Of a DNA stretch of 64,000 nt, positions 54,037 to 62,840 are shown one piece after another. Positions within the stretch are counted from its first letter, which is position 1. Each line of letters opens with the position of its first letter. The stretch is from Methylobacterium gnaphalii (lineage in GTDB: Bacteria > Pseudomonadota > Alphaproteobacteria > Rhizobiales > Beijerinckiaceae). Location: contig NZ_BJZV01000009.1 of NCBI RefSeq assembly GCF_007992215.1, forward strand, positions 105,219 to 169,218. The letters run 5' to 3'. Position numbers and translations under genes: made by a program. The notes under the pieces are model-generated. The model was not told the origin of the DNA and did no database searches. It saw nothing but the letters and a program-made list of their open reading frames with translations.

Positions 54037-55830
54037 TCACGGGTTGATGCGCATGCCGAGCAGGAAGATGTTGTCGCTGAAGCTCGACGTCGGGTCGGTG
54101 CTGGTGATCTGCTGGTAGACGTAGCTGCCGCGCAGGGTCAGCCAGCGGTTGAAGCGGTAGTCGACCCTCGCCAATGCCGAGAAGCCACGCTCCTTGATCT
54201 GCACGCCCTGGTAGTCGCTGCTGAGATAACCGCCGCCCACCGTGATCGAGAGATTGCGCAGAAGGTCGTGCTGCACTTCGAGGGTTGCGGCATCGGTGAA
54301 CACACCGCTGGAGCCCGCGACCGAGGTCTCGATCACGCCGGTCTGCTGACTTATGCGCACGGTCGTGAGCGGACTCGCCTGCCAGATCAGGGCGGCGTTG
54401 AGGATCGGGGCCGTGATCGCGCGCAGCTTCGGGTCGACGTAGTCGCGGCGCTGCAGGCCTGCCGAGACCTCCGCCGAGACGAAGCGCGTCAGATTGACCG
54501 TGGCGCCGGCGGTGAAGCCGATGCCGTCCGAATCCCGGCGGAAACCCTGCTGGTCCACGGGCGTATCGTAGATGCGGGTATCGAGCAGCGTCTCGACGAA
54601 GGGCGTGATCACCGGCGAGATCTCATAGCCCGCGCGTAGGCGCACGCTGTACTGGTTGGCGTTGCGGTCGCTCTGAATCAGCGGGGTACCGTCGGCGAGC
54701 CGCGCGTCGTCGAAGACCTGGCGGTCGATCGCGCCGCGCAAGGTCACCTGGATGCGGTTGAAGTTCTCGGTGACGCCGGCCGAGGCGCCGTAGGTCGCGA
54801 AGATCGGGCGGCTGGTTGCCGCTGCGCCGAGATCCGGGCTGCCGGTGCGCTGCGTGTCGAGCAGGAAGCGGGTCTCGAGGTCGACGCGGGTATCGCGATT
54901 CACGTCGATGCGCATGCGCGTGACGCCTGAGGCGTTCGGCCGGTTCGCCATCTGGTTGTCGGGATAGTCGCTGTAGCCGCCGCGCAGCTCGCCCGAGAGT
55001 TCGCTCGACGACCAGTCGCTGCGAAATAGGAGCTCGGCGTCGCTGCGCAGGGCCACCGATCCCTTGGCCGCGCGCGTGGTGGTCTGGTCGGGATTGGTGT
55101 CGTATCCGACGCTCTGTGTGAAGGCCGGCAGGAAGGTCATGGTGCCGAGCTTGATCCCGAGCGGCGCATAGGCTGGATCGGCCTCGCCCGGCTGACGCAG
55201 GCCGGGTGCAGCGAGCAGCAACCGACCGGGATTGCTCAGGCCAAGCAGGGGAATCGCGGTCGGCAGCGGCACGGCGGCCGGCAGAGGCAGGCCGGAAACT
55301 GGCGTCTGGATCACCGGAGTTAGGCGCAGGTCGGTGACGAAGTCCTGGGTGCGCGCGCGGGTCAGGACGCGCGTCGGAACGCCGAAGCGGCGCGGCGGCG
55401 CAGCCCGCTGGCGCAGCAGGCTGGCGGGTGCGGCGGCACCCCGCGCTCCCGTGATGCCCGAGACTGGTGGAGCGGCGGAGCGGAAGCGCGGCAGCCGCGC
55501 GACGCTGTCGCTGGCATCACCCGCATCGCCCGAGGTCGGATTGCCTGCGAGGGCATTGCCGCTGCCGGCAACACCGCGCAGAGTTGGCAGGCCGGTCTGT
55601 CCGGTATCGAGGCCGAAACGGTCGGAGGGACGCATTCTGGCGAGCGGGTTGCCCGCCTCGAAGGCCGGCGGCGTCGCGTCCTGGTCGGCGGACTGCGCCC
55701 GTGCGGCACCGCCGAGGGCACCGCTCAAGGCGGTCGCGCCGAGAAGCAGGCTGCACAGCCGCACGAATGCGCGCCGTCTCCCCGCTCCTGCGATGGGCCG
55801 CTCGCCTGTCACGGGTGGACGTCGCTCCAT
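54037..55830 (-). CDS. Outer-membrane beta-barrel protein (BBP2-like)
   Basis: Protein of 597 residues. A long cleavable signal (RRRAFVRLCSLLLGATALSGALGGAARAQ, about 18-46) precedes an unstructured Pro/Ala-rich region (50-215). The C-terminal 370 residues alternate polar and hydrophobic positions with aromatic girdles (FLPAFTQSVGYDTNPDQ; LTLRGSYVYQQITSTD). The last residues GMRINP end without the usual C-terminal Phe. It fits the BBP2 putative beta-barrel porin family, members of which occur in exopolysaccharide export loci. No polysaccharide genes are adjacent. Transcribed alone. Confidence 0.78.
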   Translation of the reverse strand: MERRPPVTGERPIAGAGRRRAFVRLCSLLLGATALSGALGGAARAQSADQDATPPAFEAGNPLARMRPSDRFGLDTGQTGLPTLRGVAGSGNALAGNPTSGDAGDASDSVARLPRFRSAAPPVSGITGARGAAAPASLLRQRAAPPRRFGVPTRVLTRARTQDFVTDLRLTPVIQTPVSGLPLPAAVPLPTAIPLLGLSNPGRLLLAAPGLRQPGEADPAYAPLGIKLGTMTFLPAFTQSVGYDTNPDQTTTRAAKGSVALRSDAELLFRSDWSSSELSGELRGGYSDYPDNQMANRPNASGVTRMRIDVNRDTRVDLETRFLLDTQRTGSPDLGAAATSRPIFATYGASAGVTENFNRIQVTLRGAIDRQVFDDARLADGTPLIQSDRNANQYSVRLRAGYEISPVITPFVETLLDTRIYDTPVDQQGFRRDSDGIGFTAGATVNLTRFVSAEVSAGLQRRDYVDPKLRAITAPILNAALIWQASPLTTVRISQQTGVIETSVAGSSGVFTDAATLEVQHDLLRNLSITVGGGYLSSDYQGVQIKERGFSALARVDYRFNRWLTLRGSYVYQQITSTDPTSSFSDNIFLLGMRINP

Positions 55831-56047
55831 CGTCCTCGAAAGGGCAGGGCAGCATGCGCCGTTGGGTCGAGCCCCCGGCGCATGCCGCGGCCCGCCCCGG
55901 GCGAGCCGTGGTTAACGGAGCTAAACCGAACGTGGTTAATGGGGGGTCAACACCGTGGCGGGGGCAGGCCTTGCGTTCATCACCCGCTCATAATGTTAGG
56001 CGCATTCACTTTTGGGAATGGCATGAAAGCAAGGGCCTTTTCCGATC

Positions 56048-56740
56048 GTGACAGCACCGCTTGACATCGTCGAAACAGCCCCGCCCGAGGCGGCAACCCC
56101 GGCCTCGATCCGCGACCATCTCAGAATGCCGCTGCGCGACTATTTCGAGCTGCCCGGGGACCGGATGCCCGGCCGGCTGTCGCGCCTGCTCACGGCCTTC
56201 GAGAGTGCACTCAACGCACGCGGCGAGTCGGTCACGGCCGAGTTCCGCGACGGACTGATGCAGGCCCTGCCGGCGCTACGCACCTTCGCCCTGTCGCTGA
56301 CGGGTGACGCGACCCGAGCCGACGACCTTGTCCAGGAGACGATGCTGCGCGCCTGGACCAACCACCACCGCTTCGAGCCGGGCACTCGGCTGATCGCTTG
56401 GCTGTTCACCATCCAGCGCAACCTGTTCTACTCCGAGATCCGCAAGCGCAAGCGCGAGGTCGAGGATGCCGACGGCGTCCACGCAGCTGGACTGACCGCG
56501 CTTGCTGGCCAGGACGATGCCGTCGCCCTGCGGAGCCTCTACGAGACGCTGGAGCACTTGCCGGCGACGCAGCGCGACGCCCTGCTCCTCGTTGGCGCCG
56601 AGGGCTTCACCTACGAGGAGGCGGCCGAGATCCTCGCCTGCCGGGTCGGCACGGTGAAGAGCCGGGTCAGCCGGGCCCGCACGCAGCTCGCCGCTCTGCT
56701 CGGCGAGCGCCGCGACGCCTTGGATGACGCAGCTGCCTGA
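56048..56740 (+). CDS. EcfG-like (ECF15-type) RNA polymerase sigma factor
   Basis: Sigma factor of 230 residues. Region 2 (about 82-140) reads DDLVQETMLRAWTNHHRFEPGTRLIAWLF and LFYSEIRKRKREVEDADG, wording typical of EcfG, the general stress sigma factor of alphaproteobacteria. Region 4 (about 168-215) contains HLPATQRDALLLVGAEGFTYEEAAEI and RVGTVKSRVSRARTQL. The first 60 residues are an extension not present in the usual EcfG of about 180 residues. No phyR or nepR is adjacent; a NepR-like gene is 6 kb away. It is probably one of several EcfG paralogs. Start GTG 56048. Confidence 0.82.
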   Translation: MTAPLDIVETAPPEAATPASIRDHLRMPLRDYFELPGDRMPGRLSRLLTAFESALNARGESVTAEFRDGLMQALPALRTFALSLTGDATRADDLVQETMLRAWTNHHRFEPGTRLIAWLFTIQRNLFYSEIRKRKREVEDADGVHAAGLTALAGQDDAVALRSLYETLEHLPATQRDALLLVGAEGFTYEEAAEILACRVGTVKSRVSRARTQLAALLGERRDALDDAAA

Positions 56741-56787
56741 CCTGCGCCACCATTGAGCCGGTTCTGCATCGCGGTTAGCGTCCCCGC

Positions 56788-58695
56788 ATGTCCGCCCCCG
56801 TCGACCTGTTGCCTCCGCGCGCCTCGGTGCGCCGCCTCGACTCGATCCTCGTCGACCGCATCGCGGCGGGCGAGGTGGTCGAGCGGCCGGCCTCCGTGGT
56901 CAAGGAACTCGTCGAGAACGCCATCGATGCCGGCGCGACGAGCATCGAGGTGGCCATCCAGGCCGGCGGCCGCCGCCTGATCCGGGTGATCGACGACGGC
57001 CACGGCATGGGGCCGGAGGATCTGGAACTCGCGGTGGAGCGCCACGCCACCTCGAAGCTGCCCGACGGCGATCTCGGCCGCATCGTCTCCCTCGGCTTTC
57101 GCGGCGAGGCCCTGCCCTCGATCGGCGCGGTAGCCCGGCTCGCCATCACCTCGCGCCGGGCAGGTGACGGCGAGGGCACCAGCCTTGTGGTCGAGGCCGG
57201 GATCAAGGGACGTTTACGCCCCGCGCCCGGCCCGCGCGGCACTCGGATCGAGGTCACCGACCTGTTCGCCGCCACGCCCGCCCGGCTCAAATTCCTGAAA
57301 TCTGACCGGGCCGAGACCGCGGCGATCTCCGAGATCCTGCGCCGCCTCGCGGTGGCGCAGCCCTCTATCCGCTTCACGCTGCGCACCGAGAGCGGCAGCC
57401 CCACGGTGTTCCCCGCCGAGAGCGAGCCGGGACCGGCCGCACATCTGCGCCGGCTCGGCGCTGTGCTGGGGCCGGACTTTCCGCCCAACGCCGTGCCGCT
57501 GTCGCTGGCCCGCGAGGGATTTGCGCTCGAAGGCCATATCGGCCTGCCGACCTTCCACCGCGGCGCGGCGAGCCACGTGCATTTCTCCGTCAACGGACGC
57601 CCGGTGCGCGACCGGCTCCTGCTCGGCGCGGTGCGTGGGGCCTATGCGGACACGATGAGCGCCGACCGCCACCCGGTGCTGGCCCTGGCCCTGACCTGCG
57701 CGCCCGACCTCGTCGACGTCAATGTGCACCCCGCCAAGACCGAGGTGCGCTTCCGCGAGCCAGGGCTGGTACGCGCCCTCGTCGTCAGTGCGATCCACGG
57801 GAGTCTGCGCCGGGCCGGCGCACGCTCGGCCACTACCGGTGCGGCCCAGGCGCTCAATGCCCTGCGGCCAGGCGGGGGAGGGCCGTTCACGCTGCATTCG
57901 GGCGACTCGGCCTTCGCGCGGCCGATCGGGACGGGCGACCGCCCGGCTTCGACACCCTCCTTCGCCGCGCCACCGGGCTTCCGAACGCCGGAACGGTCCG
58001 GCTTCGGCGAGGCGCCGCAGGCGCTGTTCGCACCCGACCTCGCGCCGCCCGGTGCCGACCTGCGAGAGCAGGCCGCCGAGCCCGTCTCCGGCCATCCGCT
58101 CGGCGCTGCCCGCGCCCAGCTCCACGAGACCTACATCGTCGCTCAGACCGAGGACGGCATCGTCATCGTCGACCAGCACGCGGCGCACGAGCGCCTGGTC
58201 TACGAGCGGCTGAAGCGCGAGCGCGCGGAGGGCGGCATCGCGCGCCAGGGCCTGCTGATTCCGGACGTCGTCGAGATGGCTCCGGCCGAGGCCGACCGGC
58301 TGATCGCGGCAGCCGACGATCTCGACAGGCTCGGCCTCTCGCTCGAGGCCTTCGGACCGGGCGCCGTCCTGGTGCGGGCGATCCCGTCCGCGCTCAGCGG
58401 CGGCTCGGTGCGGAACCTCGTTCTGGACGTGCTCGACGCGCTTGAGGCGAGCGGCGTGGAGGAGGGCGCCCCGGGCGGGTCCGGCGATCCTCTCTCACGC
58501 CGCCTCGACGCCATTCTCTCGCGCATGAGTTGCCACGGCTCGATCCGCGCCGGGCGCCGGCTGCGGCCCGAGGAAATGAACGCGCTGCTCCGCGAGATGG
58601 AGAACACGGAGAATTCCGGCCAGTGCAACCACGGCCGCCCGACCTTCGTGACGCTGAAGCTCTCCGACATAGAGCGCTTGTTCGGCCGCCGGTGA
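56788..58695 (+). CDS. mutL: DNA mismatch repair protein MutL
   Basis: MutL of 635 residues. The GHKL ATPase domain shows KELVENAIDAGAT, DDGHGM, ATSKL and GFRGEALPSI. The C-terminal dimerisation domain contains DQHAAHERLVYE (from D462), which fits the DQHA(x)2E(x)4E endonuclease signature, together with SCHGSIRAG and QCNHGRPT. It is therefore the nicking type of MutL, as expected where MutH is absent. It couples MutS recognition to strand removal. It starts 47 bases after the sigma factor gene. Confidence 0.95.
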   Translation: MSAPVDLLPPRASVRRLDSILVDRIAAGEVVERPASVVKELVENAIDAGATSIEVAIQAGGRRLIRVIDDGHGMGPEDLELAVERHATSKLPDGDLGRIVSLGFRGEALPSIGAVARLAITSRRAGDGEGTSLVVEAGIKGRLRPAPGPRGTRIEVTDLFAATPARLKFLKSDRAETAAISEILRRLAVAQPSIRFTLRTESGSPTVFPAESEPGPAAHLRRLGAVLGPDFPPNAVPLSLAREGFALEGHIGLPTFHRGAASHVHFSVNGRPVRDRLLLGAVRGAYADTMSADRHPVLALALTCAPDLVDVNVHPAKTEVRFREPGLVRALVVSAIHGSLRRAGARSATTGAAQALNALRPGGGGPFTLHSGDSAFARPIGTGDRPASTPSFAAPPGFRTPERSGFGEAPQALFAPDLAPPGADLREQAAEPVSGHPLGAARAQLHETYIVAQTEDGIVIVDQHAAHERLVYERLKRERAEGGIARQGLLIPDVVEMAPAEADRLIAAADDLDRLGLSLEAFGPGAVLVRAIPSALSGGSVRNLVLDVLDALEASGVEEGAPGGSGDPLSRRLDAILSRMSCHGSIRAGRRLRPEEMNALLREMENTENSGQCNHGRPTFVTLKLSDIERLFGRR

Positions 58696-59007
58696 CCGTC
58701 GGTTCGGCCACGGCCCCGCGGCCCGGTCTCGTTTCGCCCAGTCCGCGCCGCACCGACGGCTATTGCGCAACGCTCGCAACGGCTTCCGCTGTGTGAATGA
58801 ACCCTAATCGGGTGACGCGGAGCAATTGATGAAATGAATACAACGCCGGAGACTTGAAAATATTTCGTCCAATCCGAACTCAGTCGGCGACAGCGCGATC
58901 GGGATATACGCTGTCTAAGTTCGTATTCGGCAACTTATCCAGGATGATATTCTTCCAGATGAGCCTCGCATCGTTGGGAACTCATTCTGAATTTAGGAAG
59001 GACGATC
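58696..59007. other. Intergenic region before the phasin gene
   Basis: The first part is GC-rich and non-coding. From about 58795 the sequence becomes AT-richer (TGAAATGAATACAAC; TGAAAATATTTCG) and probably holds the phasin promoter. No RNA gene or clear operator was found. Confidence 0.5.
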
Positions 59008-59517
59008 ATGATGGCTGCCACCCAGACAGAAGTACGGCTCAAGAACACTGCCGGCAGCGCCGCGGCTGAGAGTCAGGACGTCCTGCGCATGGCACAGGAC
59101 AATGTCCAGAACGTCTCCCGCCAGGTGCTCGACGCGACGGAGCGCTTCACCCGCAGCTTCAATCTGTCGAAGGAGGATGCCGAGCGCTTCGCCGAGCAGT
59201 CGCGACGCAATCTCGACGCCGTCACCCGCTGCGGCACAGTTCTGGGGCAGGGCTTCCAGGACGCATCGCGCCACTGGTTCGAACTCGGGCAGCGGCAGTT
59301 TCAGCGCAATCTGATCGCCTTCAATCGGCTCGCCCAGGCCAGGACGCTGCAGGAATTTGCTGCGATCCAGAGCGAGGTGGTGCGTGAGGGCCTCGAAGAC
59401 CTCGTCAAGGACGGCAAAGGCATCGCCGAGACCTCGCTGAAGCACGCGGAAGAGGCCGGCCAAATCTTCTCCAGCGAGAACAAGCCGGTTGCTCAGGCCG
59501 GCACGCGCCCGAACTGA
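59008..59517 (+). CDS. Phasin family protein
   Basis: Protein of 169 residues, almost entirely helical, with the Phasin_2-type core (about 40-140: ATERFTRSFNLSKEDAERFAEQSRRNLDAVTRCGTVLGQGFQDASRHWFELGQRQFQ). Phasins coat polyhydroxyalkanoate granules and control their size. The start ATG-ATG follows GGAAGGACGATC. No PHA synthase is in this window. The wording of the core supports the family, but a general stress-type phasin is also possible. Confidence 0.85.
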   Translation: MMAATQTEVRLKNTAGSAAAESQDVLRMAQDNVQNVSRQVLDATERFTRSFNLSKEDAERFAEQSRRNLDAVTRCGTVLGQGFQDASRHWFELGQRQFQRNLIAFNRLAQARTLQEFAAIQSEVVREGLEDLVKDGKGIAETSLKHAEEAGQIFSSENKPVAQAGTRPN

Positions 59518-59591
59518 GGCGGACGCGGCGCCGGCAATGCGAAGGGGATGGTCGGGGAGGCCGCCCTTTCGGTGCAGCGTCCCGTTGCGGC

Positions 59592-59750
59592 TCACCGGGT
59601 CCTGATATCGAGCCCAGCAGGATGGACCTGCTCGGTGGCATCCTGCTCCTCCAGGCCTCGGCCGACAAAACGCGCCCACAGCACCGCCGCTGCTCCAGTG
59701 GCGAGCGTGGTCGCGACGGTGAGGGAGAGGAATCCGAGAACCAGGTTCAA
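59592..59750 (-). CDS. Possible small single-pass membrane protein
   Basis: Minus-strand frame of 52 residues from TTG 59750, containing LNLVLGFLSLTVATTLATGAAAVLWARF (one membrane helix) followed by a polar tail ending LDIRTR. The frame remains open upstream with sensible residues but no ATG, GTG or earlier TTG close by, so the start is uncertain. It occupies an otherwise empty 349-base gap between two plus-strand genes. No family recognised. Confidence 0.3.
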   Translation of the reverse strand: MNLVLGFLSLTVATTLATGAAAVLWARFVGRGLEEQDATEQVHPAGLDIRTR

Positions 59751-59866
59751 GGCTGCGTTCCATCGACGCTGGTGGATCGAGGCGACAGGCTGGCTGGGAA
59801 GCCTTAGCAGGAGCTTACCGAGCGGCCGGAATGCAGCGGCATGGGGACAAGCGGGACGAGACGGCG

Positions 59867-60121
59867 ATGGCCATGAAGACGACGTTCCTGGTTCAGACCT
59901 TCGTGCTGAAGCGCAAGCGGCTGCAGCCGGGCGACCGTGAGGTGACTCCGACCGAAAGCGGGGCCCTGAAGAAGGCCGAGGCCATGGCCGCGCGCCTGCC
60001 CGGCACCGCAGCCCTCAAGGTGGTCGCCGACGACGAGACCGGCGAACTTGAGAGTGCAACCATCCTGGCGCAGTTCGGGGAGATCCCGGACGACTTCGCG
60101 GAGAGCCTCAGTGGCGGTTGA
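59867..60121 (+). CDS. Small conserved hypothetical protein
   Basis: Protein of 84 residues starting MKTTF or MAMKTTF, containing TFVLKRKRLQPGD, ALKKAEAMAARLPGTAALKVVADDETGE and a C-terminal acidic LAQFGEIPDDFAE. The pattern of alternating strands and one helix is that of small single-domain proteins of unknown role common in Methylobacterium. ATG 59867 is preferred to 59831. No signal or membrane segment. Confidence 0.65.
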   Translation: MAMKTTFLVQTFVLKRKRLQPGDREVTPTESGALKKAEAMAARLPGTAALKVVADDETGELESATILAQFGEIPDDFAESLSGG

Positions 60122-60235
60122 GGCGCCCGGAACGCAGCGTGAACGAAGGGCTTGACCTGCCAAGTCATCCGATAGAATGTTCCTTCTATGTTCCGCAGGC
60201 GCCGATTTGCAGGGCGCCATCAGGAGGGCCGCCGG

Positions 60236-60679
60236 ATGACCGACCTCTGCATGGACGCCCATGGCGGCGTCCTGTTCGCGAACGACGATTGGCAGTTGCT
60301 GCCCGAGGGGCTTGAGCACCGCGCCACCGGCTATTTCATCGAGCGCGAAGCGTTGGCCGCCCGGCGCAGCGACGGACTCTGGGCTTGGCCGCTGCAGCTC
60401 GCCGAGAAGAGCTGGTGCACGCCGCACCTCTTTCGTGAGGTCTTCCTCGCCGCGCTCGACCGGTTCGGCCTCGCGGCCGACGAGGCCTTGTCGCGCTCCT
60501 TCGCGGTCGGCTTCGGGCTGAGGCCCGCGCTCGGCGGCCGCGACGGCTTCGTGGCTCTGGGCGAAGTGCTGCGACCGAAATCCGCGGCGCGCAAGCGCCC
60601 GGCCGAGGCCAAGCCTGCACCGCGTCAGCCCGTCCGCGACCGCGCTGGCGAGCGCGTGCCGGTCGGGGCGAGCGCCTAA
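60236..60679 (+). CDS. Conserved hypothetical protein
   Basis: Protein of 147 residues. The N-terminal 105 residues are conserved-looking and aromatic (GGVLFANDDWQLLPEGLEHRATGYFIERE; WAWPLQLAEKSWCTPHLFREVFLAAL). The C-terminus is basic and low-complexity (PKSAARKRPAEAKPAPRQP). ATG 60236 is set by a perfect AGGAGG 8 bases upstream. No domain recognised. Confidence 0.65.
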   Translation: MTDLCMDAHGGVLFANDDWQLLPEGLEHRATGYFIEREALAARRSDGLWAWPLQLAEKSWCTPHLFREVFLAALDRFGLAADEALSRSFAVGFGLRPALGGRDGFVALGEVLRPKSAARKRPAEAKPAPRQPVRDRAGERVPVGASA

Positions 60680-60837
60680 CGGGCTCGCTGGAAGGAAACG
60701 CCGCCCGAGTCCTACTTCCCCTTGGCCTGAGGCCAGAGGGTGGGGCAAGCGGCGCGGTGCCGGTTTCGTGACGCCGCATCGGCTTGACCTGCGCCCCCGC
60801 CACCGTGTTGGCCTGTCCAGGCAGATACGGAGGCACC

Positions 60838-61728
60838 ATGAGCATCCCGGACGACGCGCGCGGCACCACTCTCGGTGGACCTGAAGGGCTCGATCCCAGG
60901 CCGCTCTCGCGGCGGGGTTTCGTGATGACGAGCCTGATCACCGGCCTGACTCTGGCGACGGCGCGGGTCGAGGCGCAGGCAATCACCACTGATGCCGAGG
61001 GCATCGAGGCCGGCGAGGTCAAGATCCCGGCGGCCGACGGCCCGATGCCGGGCTATCGCGCCGTGCCGCGAGGCGAGGGGCCGTTCCCGATCGTGCTGGT
61101 GATCGAGGAGATCTTCGGCGTCCACGACTACATCAAGGACATCTGCCGGCGGCTCGCCAAGGCCGGCTACTGCGCGGTGGCGCCCGAGCTCTACGCCCGG
61201 CAGGGCGACCTTTCGACCATGACCGACGTGAAGACGATCATCAGCGAGGTGATCTCGAAGACGCCGGACGGGGAGTGGATCGCCGATCTCGATGCCGCCG
61301 CGGCCTGGGCGGCCTCGGCCGCGAAAGGCGACCTCGCGCGCCTCGGCGTGATGGGCTGGTGCCGGGGCGGCCGCGCCGTCTGGCTCTACGATGCCCACCG
61401 CACCGACCTGAAGGCAGCCATCGCCTGGTACGGCCCGCTCGGCGGCGAGCGCAGCGCGATCCAGCCCCGAACCGCCGGGGATATGGCGGGGGAGATCCAC
61501 GCGCCGCTGCTGGCACTCTATGGCGGCGCCGATTCCAGCATCCCCATCGCGAGCGTGGAGGAAGCCCGGGACAAGGCGCGGGCCGCCGGCAAAAGTGTCG
61601 AGCTCATCGTCTATCCGGAGGCGCCGCACGGTTTCCACGCGGATTACCGGCCGAGCTACCGCAAGGACGCGGCTGAAGACGGATGGCGGCGCGCGCTGGC
61701 GTTTCTCAAACAGCACGGAGTTGCCTGA
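60838..61728 (+). CDS. Dienelactone hydrolase family protein, Tat-exported
   Basis: Protein of 296 residues. A twin-arginine-type signal (SRRGFVMTSLITGLTLATARVEA, about 24-46) is followed by an alpha/beta-hydrolase of the dienelactone hydrolase family. The nucleophile elbow is GWCRGG with the family Cys. The Asp is in LYGGADSSIP and the His in APHGFHADYRPSY. Classical members open dienelactones in chlorocatechol breakdown; exported ones act on unknown esters. ATG 60838 is chosen because GGAGGCACC precedes it. Monocistronic. Confidence 0.85.
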   Translation: MSIPDDARGTTLGGPEGLDPRPLSRRGFVMTSLITGLTLATARVEAQAITTDAEGIEAGEVKIPAADGPMPGYRAVPRGEGPFPIVLVIEEIFGVHDYIKDICRRLAKAGYCAVAPELYARQGDLSTMTDVKTIISEVISKTPDGEWIADLDAAAAWAASAAKGDLARLGVMGWCRGGRAVWLYDAHRTDLKAAIAWYGPLGGERSAIQPRTAGDMAGEIHAPLLALYGGADSSIPIASVEEARDKARAAGKSVELIVYPEAPHGFHADYRPSYRKDAAEDGWRRALAFLKQHGVA

Positions 61729-61905
61729 AGGCGCGACATCTCAGTCATTTGCTGGCGACCATCTGAATAATTCCAGCGTTGTTGCCCGCGCGGTACAGAC
61801 GTGAGGCAGCAGGCAACTATCGTTGCAGCGCGTCGAATGTCATCGCGATGCGGCGATTGACTGTGTACTCGGCGCGAGTGGGTGATTACGGCCGTGAGTC
61901 AGGTG

Positions 61906-62313
61906 ATGAGTGACGTGCGACCGGCGGGCAAGAAGCCCGTCATCCTCGTCGTTGAGGACGAGCCCGACGAACGCTTCCTCGCATCCGAGATGCTCGAGGA
62001 GACCGGTTTCGAGGTGATCGAGGCCGAGACCGCCGAACGCGCGCTCGCGATCCTCAACGATCGCGGCGAGGACGTTGCCGTGGTGTTCTCCGACGTCCGT
62101 ACCCCGGGCACGATCGGCGGATTCGAGCTGGCCCGTATCATCGGCGTGACTTGGCCGCGCATCCGCATCCTGCTGACCTCGGGCGATGCCAGCGATCAGC
62201 CGAGCGACCTGCGCATCTCGGCAACCTTCATTCCCAAGCCATGGCGAGCCCCCGAGATCCTGGAATGGCTCGAGGAGGCCGCGCGGCATCACGGCGGCGC
62301 TGCCGAGGAGTAG
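61906..62313 (+). CDS. Single-domain response regulator (CheY-like)
   Basis: Receiver domain of 135 residues without an output domain. The acidic pocket lies in VVEDEPDER (around D18), the phospho-accepting site is D63 in VFSDVRTP, the switch Ser/Thr lies in LLTSGDA, and the conserved Lys is K111 in FIPKPW. GTG 61882 is an alternative start. It lies 0.2 kb before a NepR-like gene. Such stand-alone receivers can feed the general stress cascade, but no kinase is present here. Confidence 0.85.
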   Translation: MSDVRPAGKKPVILVVEDEPDERFLASEMLEETGFEVIEAETAERALAILNDRGEDVAVVFSDVRTPGTIGGFELARIIGVTWPRIRILLTSGDASDQPSDLRISATFIPKPWRAPEILEWLEEAARHHGGAAEE

Positions 62314-62449
62314 GAGCCCCGCGCCCGTCCTCGGTGCAACCGGGCTGCGAGGCGTGACCGGGTCGGCTGCCCGTGCATGAGGCGGACCTTCGATCCCGCG
62401 AAGGACCGCAATCATTATGAAATTCAGAAAAAAACTTGGGCCCGCTCCG

Positions 62450-62474
62450 GGAAACATCCAGCAATAGAGCCGTT
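62450..62474 (+). promoter_or_regulatory. EcfG-like promoter before the NepR-like gene
   Basis: GGAAA (62450-62454), 16 bases, then CGTT (62471-62474). This fits the EcfG consensus GGAAC-N16/17-CGTT with one mismatch. The -10 is 53 bases before the ATG of the NepR-like gene. EcfG control of nepR is the usual feedback in this group. Confidence 0.5.
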
Positions 62475-62527
62475 GGACTGCTTGCACATTCTCGCCTTTC
62501 CCCAGGAGATCGAGCAGCCGGTGCCCA

Positions 62528-62737
62528 ATGAAATCAGCCTCGGACAACTATGCAGCACAATTCTCAGTCGATCCTGGCTCGTTAACCGAGCCGTCAGATG
62601 GATCTCTACTGGGCAGGATCGGAGATGACCTTCGCTGTTTCTACGATGACGTACTCGACTCCGACATGCCGCGCCACCTCTCCGATCTCGCGGCGATGAT
62701 CGATGCGAACCAGCTGGACGGAGGCAGGTGCGACTAG
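62528..62737 (+). CDS. NepR-like anti-sigma factor
   Basis: Protein of 69 residues. The two-helix NepR core is seen at about 26-66: LLGRIGDDLRCFYDDVLDSD, a Pro-containing turn, then RHLSDLAAMIDANQLD. NepR binds EcfG and keeps it inactive until phosphorylated PhyR titrates NepR away. Neither phyR nor an adjacent ecfG is visible, so this is an orphan copy, though an EcfG-like sigma gene lies 6 kb upstream. An EcfG-type promoter precedes it. Confidence 0.75.
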   Translation: MKSASDNYAAQFSVDPGSLTEPSDGSLLGRIGDDLRCFYDDVLDSDMPRHLSDLAAMIDANQLDGGRCD

Positions 62738-62840
62738 CGGAAGTTGCGTAGAATCCCGGCGATCGGGCGTCGCCTGAAGGCCCAAATCTGATATGCAGGG
62801 CGCGCCGAACTTGGCCGAGACCTGCAAACACCGATTCCTG

